Source: an uncultured Kiloniellales bacterium (GTDB lineage Bacteria > Pseudomonadota > Alphaproteobacteria > Kiloniellales > JAKSDN01). From it: DNA of 6,192 nt. How positions within the stretch are numbered: the stretch's first letter is position 1; every line of letters starts with the position of its first letter. The notes under the pieces were generated by a model. It ran no database searches, was not told the origin of the DNA, and was given only the letters and a program-made list of their open reading frames with translations. The stretch is taken from the NCBI GenBank assembly GCA_937974415.1, contig CALJXB010000241.1, positions 1 through 6,192 of the forward strand. Direction: 5' to 3'. Positions 1 to 4,745 of the stretch are shown in pieces. A program made the position numbers and the translations under genes.

Positions 1-78
1 GCGAGGTGCAATAGTCGCCGCGCCCGGCCCGATTTGCGCCGCGTTTGGCGTCAGGCGCGACTGCGGGGCGGGCGATTT

Positions 79-82
79 GGAG
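79..82 (+). promoter_or_regulatory. Ribosome binding site supporting the NDUFA12 start
   Basis: GGAG seven bases before the ATG at 90. It supports this start over the upstream in-frame TTG at 45, which has no comparable site. Confidence 0.55.
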
Positions 83-89
83 CGAGGGC

Positions 90-470
90 ATGCCGGGTCC
101 CCACATTGGAACGCGACTCTATACGTGGCTGCGCGGCGAGCTGGTTGGCACAGACGCACAGGGCAACCGCTACTACCGCGAAAAGGGCGGCGGCCGCGTG
201 CATCCGGACAGCCTGCGCAAGGAGCGCCGTTGGGTGATCTACGACGGCGACATAGAGGCCAGCCGCGTCCCGGCGGAGTGGCATGCCTGGCTGCACCACA
301 CGACGCAGACGCCGCCGCCCGCGGGCGGCCCGCCTCGCCAGCCTTGGCAAAAGGACCACCAACCCAACCTTACCGGCACCGATCGGGCCTACCGCCCGCC
401 CGGCCACACGCTCATGGGTGGCAGGCGCGATGCGGCAACGGGAGACTACGAACCCTGGACGCCCGACTAG
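90..470 (+). CDS. NDUFA12-family NADH:ubiquinone oxidoreductase accessory subunit
   Basis: Bacterial homologue of the mitochondrial complex I accessory subunit NDUFA12 (B17.2), expected to sit on the cytoplasmic peripheral arm of complex I or help assemble it. The 126-residue product has the family's ordered signatures: IGTRLYTWLRGELVGTD (6-22), GNRYYRE (25-31), RRWVIYDG (46-53), the P-x-EWHAWLHHT block (61-71) and a Pro-rich C-terminal half with HQPNLTGTDRAYRPPGH (90-106). There is no signal peptide or membrane segment. The ATG at 90 is chosen because a GGAG at 79-82 lies seven bases upstream and the family normally begins just before the GTR motif. A longer frame from a TTG at 45 would add 15 unconserved residues. 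Next is an MlaD-type gene after 67 bp; adjacency to mlaD and DUF2155 genes is common in Alphaproteobacteria (from memory). Family assignment is secure; the precise role in bacterial complex I is inferred. Confidence 0.93.
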   Translation: MPGPHIGTRLYTWLRGELVGTDAQGNRYYREKGGGRVHPDSLRKERRWVIYDGDIEASRVPAEWHAWLHHTTQTPPPAGGPPRQPWQKDHQPNLTGTDRAYRPPGHTLMGGRRDAATGDYEPWTPD

Positions 471-492
471 GCCCGTGCCACCAGGCCCGTGC
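469..492. repeat. Short direct repeat after the NDUFA12 gene
   Basis: The ten-base string AGGCCCGTGC occurs at 469-478 and again at 483-492, a 14-bp period that starts inside the NDUFA12 stop codon. It lies in the 67-bp gap before mlaD. Slippage is the simplest explanation; no function is evident. Confidence 0.5.
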
Positions 493-537
493 AACTAGGG
501 TTGTGCGAGACCCCGGCGCCCCGCAGGAGTTTCCGGC

Positions 538-1008
538 ATGAAAAGGAATATCATCGAGACCGTCCTCGGCGGCATCGTCCTGCTGGTCGCCGTCGGCTTC
601 ATCGTCTTTGCCTTCAAATCGGCGGGCCTATCCAGCGGTGCCGGGGGCTATGAGGTGACCGCCGAGTTCGACGACGCCTCGGGCCTGACGCCCGGCACCG
701 ACGTACGCATGGCCGGGGTCAAGATCGGCACCGTGATCAGCCAGCGCTTGAACCCGGAGACCTATTTCGCCGACGTGGTGCTATCCATCGACGACTCGAT
801 CGAGCTGCCGAGCGACACCTCGGCCCGGATCGTGCCGGAGGGCCTGCTCGGCGGCAACTTCGTCGAGCTCGAGCCGGGCGGCGATATTGAGTTCATCGAG
901 CCCGGCGGCGCGGTCGAGTTCACCCAGGGCGCGATCAACGTGGTCGACCTGCTGGGCCGCTTCGTGTTCGGCGCGGCCGATAGCTCGGGCGCCCCCGGGA
1001 CCGAGTGA
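538..1008 (+). CDS. mlaD: MlaD-type MCE-domain phospholipid transport protein
   Basis: Substrate-binding MCE protein of the Mla system, which moves phospholipids between inner and outer membrane and maintains outer-membrane lipid asymmetry. In well-studied cases MlaD forms a periplasmic hexamer attached to the MlaFEB ABC transporter. The 156-residue product has an N-terminal signal anchor (about 6-26, ETVLGGIVLLVAVGFIVFAF) and then an MCE domain at about 38-115. Within it are YEVTAEFDDASGLTPGTDVRMAGVKIG split by family landmarks (GL at 49-50, AGVKIG at 59-64) and EGLLGG at 101-106. A hydrophobic C-terminal segment, INVVDLLGRFVF at 133-144, resembles the pore-lining helix of MlaD. The length is near the single-MCE norm. 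GGAG at 526-529, eight bases before ATG, supports the start. The mlaE, mlaF and mlaC genes are not in the window, so it must work with partners encoded elsewhere. A methyltransferase gene follows after 57 bp. Confidence 0.93.
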   Translation: MKRNIIETVLGGIVLLVAVGFIVFAFKSAGLSSGAGGYEVTAEFDDASGLTPGTDVRMAGVKIGTVISQRLNPETYFADVVLSIDDSIELPSDTSARIVPEGLLGGNFVELEPGGDIEFIEPGGAVEFTQGAINVVDLLGRFVFGAADSSGAPGTE

Positions 1009-1065
1009 CCTTTTACGAGGTCGTCCAAATCGGCGCGATAACAGCCACACCATGACGAGCGCCCC

Positions 1066-1824
1066 ATGACCAAGGCGGGGCAACGCTGGGACCCGGAGCG
1101 CTACCGGCGCAATGCCGGCTTCGTGGCCGAGCTCGGCCTGCCCCTGCTCGAGCTTCTGGCGCACGCGCCCGGCGAAAGGGTGCTCGATCTCGGCTGCGGC
1201 GACGGGGCCCTGACGGAAAGGCTGGCGGCGCTGGGAGCCGTTGTCGTCGGCGTCGACTCCTCCGCCGAACAGGTCGCCGCCGCGCGCGCCCGGGGTCTCG
1301 ACGCCCGGGTCGCCGACGGCGAGGCGCTCGCCTTCGAGGCCGAGTTCGACGCCGTCTTCTCCAACGCGGCGCTGCACTGGATGACGGGCCCCGACGCAGT
1401 CATCGACGGGGTCTGGCGCGCCCTGAAGCCGGGCGGCCGTTTCGTCGGCGAGATGGGGGGAGCCGGCAACGTCGAGCGGGTCAAGGGGGCCCTGACGGCG
1501 GCCTTGGCCCGGCGCGGCCACGATCCGGCCGCGGCCGATCCCTGGTACTTTCCCACGCCGGACGACTATGCCGGGCGGCTCGCGGCGCGCGGTTTTCAGG
1601 TTGAGGAGATCGCCCTCATCGAGCGCCCCACGCCCTTGCCGGGGCGGCTCGGCGATTGGCTGGAGACCTTCGCCGAGCCCTTCCTGTTCGTGGCGCCGGA
1701 GGGCGAGCACCCGAACCTCATCGCCGAGGTGGAGGCCGCCCTGGATGGCACGCTCCGCGACGGCGGCGGCGGCTGGTTCGTGGACTACGTGCGCCTGCGC
1801 TTCCGGGCGGTAAAGCCTGCGTAA
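1066..1824 (+). CDS. Class I SAM-dependent methyltransferase
   Basis: Soluble Rossmann-fold methyltransferase of 252 residues; substrate unknown. SAM-binding motif I is VLDLGCGDGALT at 39-50. The acidic residue ending strand 2 lies in VVGVDSS at 60-66, the strand 4 motif is FDAVFSNAALHWM at 94-106, and the post-motif is LKPGGRFVGEMGG at 120-132. The C-terminal part carries PWYFPTPDDY (159-168), RPTPLPG (187-193) and DYVRLRFRA (240-248), which I associate with a widespread group often annotated as trans-aconitate 2-methyltransferase-like. That name should not be taken as a proven activity. BioC-like or UbiE-like activities share the same N-terminal motifs. The start is the ATG at 1066; its Shine-Dalgarno sequence is weak (GACGAG at about 1056-1061). 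The gene lies between mlaD and the DUF2155 gene in the same direction, possibly in one transcript. Confidence 0.87.
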   Translation: MTKAGQRWDPERYRRNAGFVAELGLPLLELLAHAPGERVLDLGCGDGALTERLAALGAVVVGVDSSAEQVAAARARGLDARVADGEALAFEAEFDAVFSNAALHWMTGPDAVIDGVWRALKPGGRFVGEMGGAGNVERVKGALTAALARRGHDPAAADPWYFPTPDDYAGRLAARGFQVEEIALIERPTPLPGRLGDWLETFAEPFLFVAPEGEHPNLIAEVEAALDGTLRDGGGGWFVDYVRLRFRAVKPA

Positions 1825-1905
1825 AGGACTGGCCGCTAAAACTTGTGCGCCAAGCCCGAGATGCCTATGTCTTCGCTGGAGAATCCCTTGGCCGAGTCGC
1901 GGAAA

Positions 1906-2409
1906 ATGAGCCTGTGTTCGAAGTTGAGCGCCCGGGTGCGCCGGAGCGCTCTGCCGGCGGCCTGGGGGCTCGTGTTGGTCCTGGCTGGCCTGCCGGCCGG
2001 GGCCGCCCGGGCCGAGACGGCGGTGCTACAGGGGCTCGACAAGATCACGGCGCGGATTTCCACCTTCGAAGTGCCGGTCAACGAAATGGCTCGCTTCGGC
2101 TCCCTCGAGATCAGCGTGCGGCGCTGCCACAAGACGCCGCCGGAGGAGCCGCCGGAGTCCGCCGCCTTCATGGAGGTCGTCGACAATCGTCCGGATTCGC
2201 CCTCGGTCGTGCTGTTTTCCGGCTGGATGTTTGCCTCCTCGCCAGCCGTTTCGGCGCTGGAGCACCCGGTCTACGACGTCTGGGTGATCGACTGCATCGC
2301 GGAGCAAACAGCGGCGGAGCAGGTGCCCGGAGAGCCGTCATCCGGAGAGCTGACGCTCGAAGAGCTGGAAGCGCTGGAATCCCAACAGAAGGCGGACGAG
2401 GGGAACTAG
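1906..2409 (+). CDS. Exported DUF2155 domain protein
   Basis: Periplasmic or secreted protein of unknown function, typical of Alphaproteobacteria. From the ATG at 1906 the product has 167 residues with a classical signal peptide: Arg/Lys-rich start, hydrophobic core at about 18-30, and an AxA-type cleavage site after ARA (34-36). The DUF2155 domain spans about 37-130: LQGLDKITARISTFEVPV (41-58), FGSLEISVRRC (64-74), PPESAAFMEV (82-91), GWMFASSPAVSALEHPVYDVW (106-126, family core) and VIDC (127-130). The mature chain has two cysteines, C74 and C130, likely a disulfide. An acidic Glu-rich tail (about 134-165) follows and may be disordered. In-frame alternatives are ATG at 1861 or 1867 and TTG at 1843; they add acidic residues ahead of the signal peptide, so 1906 is preferred, though the start is uncertain. 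The stop TAG overlaps the stop of the opposite-strand DUF502 gene. Confidence 0.9.
   Translation: MSLCSKLSARVRRSALPAAWGLVLVLAGLPAGAARAETAVLQGLDKITARISTFEVPVNEMARFGSLEISVRRCHKTPPEEPPESAAFMEVVDNRPDSPSVVLFSGWMFASSPAVSALEHPVYDVWVIDCIAEQTAAEQVPGEPSSGELTLEELEALESQQKADEGN
2406..2409. other. Shared CTAG stop codons of two convergent genes
   Basis: The palindrome CTAG supplies the TAG stop of the + strand DUF2155 gene (2407-2409) and the TAG stop of the - strand DUF502 gene (2408-2406). The two coding regions therefore overlap by four bases with no intergenic room for a terminator. Confidence 0.9.
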
Positions 2410-3926
2410 GCCCCGCTACGCTCGCTTGCCGCGACGGCAGCCGGCTTCTCGTCCGCGGTCGCGGCTGCTTCCTCTATCTCGCTATCCTCGCCGGCAGCGG
2501 TTTCCTCGTCGGCCTCGTCCACGCCCGGCGTGACGATGCCGCCGGAGACCACCATCTTGAGCCCTTCCTCGACCGTCATGGTCAGTTTCCTAACCGCCTC
2601 GTGGGGCAGAAATAGCAGGAAGCCGGAGGTCGGGTTGGGCGTGGTCGGCAGAAAGATGTTGATGGAGTCCCCGGGGGTGGAGCCTTGGATCTCGCCGGCC
2701 GCCTCGCCGGTGATGAAGCCAATCGCCCAAGACTCGGGGCGCGGGTATTCGATCAACACCACCTCGCGAAACGCACTGGACTGCTTCTTCAGCATGGTCT
2801 CGAAGATCTGCTTGACGGCGGAATAGACGCCGCGCAGGATCGGCAGCCCCTCGATGGCCCGCTCGCTGATGCGAACGATCGCGTTGCCGATGAACCCGGC
2901 GGTCAGATAGCCGATCAAGGTCATGGTGAGCACCGAGGTGATGAGGCCCAGGCCCGGAATGCCGAAGGGCAGATGGGTCGCCGGGTTCCAGCTGGCCGGG
3001 ATCATCGGTATGACGCTGCGGTCGAAGAAATCGATGACGCTCACCGCCAGCCAGACCGTGATGGCGATCGGCGCGGTGACCAGGGTGCCGGTAAAGAAGT
3101 AATCGCGCAGCCGGCCAATCAGGGTTACCGGCCGTTTGGAGGGATTGAGCTCCTCCATGGCCGCCTTGATGCGCTCCACTTCCTCGCCGATTCCGGTGCC
3201 CGCCTTCCAATGCAATCCGTGCTCACCCCGGACCCGCGCCTCTTCCATGGCATCCTTGATCAGCTCCACCTCATCGGCGATTCCGGTTCCGGTGCCCCAG
3301 CTCGACTCCGGGTCCTCCTCTTGAGGTTTCACGATGCCGCCCGAGATGACGAGCTTGATGCCGTCGTCGACCGACATCTCGAGCCGGCGAATGTCCTTTT
3401 CGGGAATGAACAGCAGGAATCCGGTCGTCGGGTTGGGGGTGGCCGGGACGAAGACGTTGTAGACCGTCTCGCTGGTCAGCTCCTGGACCTCGCCTTTGGT
3501 CTGGCCGGTGATGAAGCCGACCGCCCAGGAGCCGCGGCAGGGGTACTCGACCAGCACCACCTCGCGGAACGCGGTCGAATCCTCCGACAGCAGGGTATCG
3601 AGGATCTGCTTCGTCCAGCCGTAGATCGAGCCCACGATGGGAATCCGGGTGAGCAGCCACTCGCTATATTTGACGATGAGCTTGCCGACGAAGCCGGTGG
3701 TCAGGCTGCCGATCAGCATGAGCGCGGCGACGACGACGACGATGCCGAAGCCGGGCAGGTCGAAGGTCAGGTAAGTCGAGGGGCTCCAGCGCGGCGGGAT
3801 CAGCGGGTGTATGCGGTCGTCGACGAAGCCGACCACCTTCCAGGCCAGCCAGAGCGTGATCGCGATCGGCGCGCTGACCAGGATGCCGGCGAAGAAGTAG
3901 TTTCTGAAGCGCGCAGCGAAACTCAT
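2406..3926 (-). CDS. Tandem double-DUF502 integral membrane protein
   Basis: Inner-membrane protein of 506 residues built from two DUF502 units; the family is usually a single unit of about 200 residues and its function is unknown. Unit 1 covers residues 8-201 and unit 2 residues 274-467. They align without gaps, with about 101 of 194 positions identical by hand count. Each unit has a membrane helix after (R)xYFFxG (about 10-34 and 276-300) with the APIAIT motif, and a second helix (about 58-82 and 324-348). A soluble part follows with AFREVVL(V/I)EYP, SWA(V/I)GFITG, PTTPNP-type and GFLLF(I/L)P motifs, ending in SGGIV. The linker (202-273) carries a doubled helix-like repeat. The tail after 467 is acidic and Ala/Glu-rich. 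Start: ATG at 3926 behind AAAGGAGG at 3938-3931, four bases away. It is the last gene after accB-accC-aat, 149 bp beyond aat. Confidence 0.93.
   Translation of the reverse strand: MSFAARFRNYFFAGILVSAPIAITLWLAWKVVGFVDDRIHPLIPPRWSPSTYLTFDLPGFGIVVVVAALMLIGSLTTGFVGKLIVKYSEWLLTRIPIVGSIYGWTKQILDTLLSEDSTAFREVVLVEYPCRGSWAVGFITGQTKGEVQELTSETVYNVFVPATPNPTTGFLLFIPEKDIRRLEMSVDDGIKLVISGGIVKPQEEDPESSWGTGTGIADEVELIKDAMEEARVRGEHGLHWKAGTGIGEEVERIKAAMEELNPSKRPVTLIGRLRDYFFTGTLVTAPIAITVWLAVSVIDFFDRSVIPMIPASWNPATHLPFGIPGLGLITSVLTMTLIGYLTAGFIGNAIVRISERAIEGLPILRGVYSAVKQIFETMLKKQSSAFREVVLIEYPRPESWAIGFITGEAAGEIQGSTPGDSINIFLPTTPNPTSGFLLFLPHEAVRKLTMTVEEGLKMVVSGGIVTPGVDEADEETAAGEDSEIEEAAATADEKPAAVAASERSGA
3151..3200 (-). 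repeat. Linker repeat, copy 2 (coding)
   Basis: This copy matches 3241-3290 at 41 of 50 positions with no gaps, a period of exactly 90 bp. It encodes residues of the motif GTGIGEEVERIKAAMEEL (243-260) in the DUF502 linker. V250, I253, M257 and L260 fall on heptad a/d positions, suggesting a short amphipathic or coiled-coil helix. Confidence 0.8.
3241..3290 (-). repeat. Linker repeat, copy 1 (coding)
   Basis: The upstream copy in the gene encodes GTGIADEVELIKDAMEEA (213-230). A tryptophan three residues before each GTGI (W210 and W240) is also kept, so the protein repeat is about 30 residues long. V220, I223, M227 and A230 repeat the heptad spacing seen in the other copy. Confidence 0.8.
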
Positions 3927-3930
3927 CGTC

Positions 3931-3938
3931 CCTCCTTT
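3931..3938 (-). promoter_or_regulatory. Strong ribosome binding site of the DUF502 gene
   Basis: On the - strand this reads AAAGGAGG, four bases before the ATG at 3926. It is the best Shine-Dalgarno match seen in the window and fixes the start. Confidence 0.8.
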
Positions 3939-3939
3939 G

Positions 3940-3960
3940 TCGGCGAAACGGGTCCGCCGA
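3940..3960 (-). promoter_or_regulatory. Perfect hairpin in the leader of the DUF502 gene
   Basis: Arms TCGGCG and CGCCGA are fully complementary over six base pairs, mostly G-C, around a nine-base loop (3946-3954). In the transcript the hairpin ends one base before the AAAGGAGG ribosome binding site. It could stabilise the 5' end, affect ribosome access or be an operator half-site pair. No U-tract follows, so it is not an intrinsic terminator. Confidence 0.45.
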
Positions 3961-4075
3961 TCTATTGTCCCTCAGAACTCGCGCGATGGCAGCAAAATCG
4001 TTGCCGCCGGTGGGGCGGGACCTCCCTTCACCTGCCTCCGCCGGCGAAACCAACGGCAAAGGCCTCGAGAGGACG

Positions 4076-4714
4076 TCAGCGCGAGCTTTCGAGGAAGGCG
4101 ATCAGCTCGTCCCGGCTGAGCCGGCTGTCCAACTGAACGGGCGTGCGCACAGCCTTGGCGAGGCGCTGACGGTAGTCCTCGCGCCCCACCTCGACCACGC
4201 CGAATTGGCGCAGATGGGGCGTCTCGAACTGGGTGTCCAGCAGTTGGAAGCCGCTTTTCTTCAAGCGGGCGGCGAGGTGAACGAGCGCCACCTTGCTCGC
4301 GTCCGATTCCCTGTGAAACATGCTCTCGCCGAAGAACGCCGCGCCCAGGGTGACGCCGTAAAGACCGCCGCACAAACGGCCATCGCGCCAGGTCTCGACC
4401 GAATGGGCAAAGCCCATTTCGTACAGCCCGACATAAAGCCTCTCGATCGTCGGGTTGATCCAGGTTTCCTTGCGTCCGGGCGTGGGCAGGGCGCAGGCGC
4501 GAATGACCTGCCCGAAGGCCGTGTCGCAGCGCACCTCGAAGTCGCCGCGCCTGAGGCGGCGCCTGAGCCGACGCGGGATATGGAGGCTGTCGAGCGGCAA
4601 AACGCCCCGGCGGTCCGGGTCGATCCAGTGGATCTCTTGCGCGTTGCGGCTTTCGGCCATCGGAAAGATGCCGATGGCGTAAGCCCTGAGCAAAAGTTCC
4701 GGCGATAGCTGCAT
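4076..4714 (-). CDS. aat: Leucyl/phenylalanyl-tRNA--protein transferase
   Basis: Cytoplasmic enzyme that transfers Leu or Phe from aminoacyl-tRNA to the N-terminus of proteins starting with Lys or Arg, making N-degrons recognised by ClpS and degraded by ClpAP. The 212-residue product matches the family: LLRAYAIGIFPMAE (8-21), IHWIDPDRRGVLPL (28-41), HIPRRLRR (45-52), TWINP (84-88), GFAHSVETW (101-109), GGLYGVTLGAAFFGESMF (116-133), ASKVALVHL (139-147) and LLDTQFETPHL (158-168). E130, D160 and Q162 line up with the catalytic E156, D186 and Q188 of the E. coli enzyme (numbers from memory; offset constant at 26). The N-terminus is shorter than in E. coli, which is usual in Alphaproteobacteria. 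The start is ATG at 4714, with a weak AGGT upstream. It begins 31 bp after the accC stop, so cotranscription with accBC is likely. Confidence 0.96.
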   Translation of the reverse strand: MQLSPELLLRAYAIGIFPMAESRNAQEIHWIDPDRRGVLPLDSLHIPRRLRRRLRRGDFEVRCDTAFGQVIRACALPTPGRKETWINPTIERLYVGLYEMGFAHSVETWRDGRLCGGLYGVTLGAAFFGESMFHRESDASKVALVHLAARLKKSGFQLLDTQFETPHLRQFGVVEVGREDYRQRLAKAVRTPVQLDSRLSRDELIAFLESSR

Positions 4715-4745
4715 CGTCGACCTGGGGTTGGCGTGCCCCGCCTCT

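Larger units (their letters stand above)
3927..4075. other. Intergenic region between aat and the DUF502 gene
   Basis: This 149-bp gap holds no gene I can support. It contains the DUF502 ribosome binding site (3931-3938), a perfect hairpin (3940-3960), and a weaker hairpin at 3988-4005 (GGCAGC, loop AAAATC, GTTGCC, with one G-U pair). GCCGG-rich arms at about 4005-4010 and 4041-4046 can also pair. CGGCGAAAC occurs twice (3941-3949 and 4042-4050). There is no T-tract that would make a convincing intrinsic terminator for aat. A GACAAT near 3967-3962 on the - strand could be a poor -10 element, but no good -35 pairs with it. Confidence 0.5.

Noticed and set aside
45..89. N-terminal extension of the NDUFA12 protein from a TTG codon
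   Set aside because: TTG start with no good ribosome binding site, and the added residues do not resemble the family; the ATG at 90 has GGAG upstream.
1..89. Upstream gene end or promoter at the left edge
   Set aside because: No convincing conserved frame or -35/-10 pair was found; a GCGCC/GGCGC inverted pair (36-40 and 54-58) is too short to mean much in GC-rich DNA.
781..1710. 309-codon open frame on the - strand opposite mlaD and the methyltransferase
   Set aside because: Spans two real genes on the other strand and has a low-complexity Gly/Arg/Ala composition; a shadow frame.
1760..1775. GGC triplet run in the methyltransferase
   Set aside because: Encodes a short poly-Gly stretch (233-236) and is explained by coding and high GC.
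1656..2615. 319-codon open frame on the + strand overlapping three genes
   Set aside because: Crosses the end of the methyltransferase, the DUF2155 gene and the DUF502 3' end in another frame; composition is Gly/Arg/Ala-rich with no domain.
3988..4005. Possible intrinsic terminator after aat
   Set aside because: The stem is only six pairs with a G-U and no T-tract follows on either strand.
2685..4136. 483-codon open frame on the + strand opposite the DUF502 gene
   Set aside because: Lies entirely antisense to a well-conserved DUF502 gene and runs into the aat end. Its Asp/Arg/Gln/Ala-rich translation has no recognisable domain, as expected of a GC-rich shadow frame.
3965..4708. 247-codon open frame on the + strand opposite aat
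   Set aside because: Antisense to aat, whose catalytic motifs are all intact; no recognisable protein motif in this frame.
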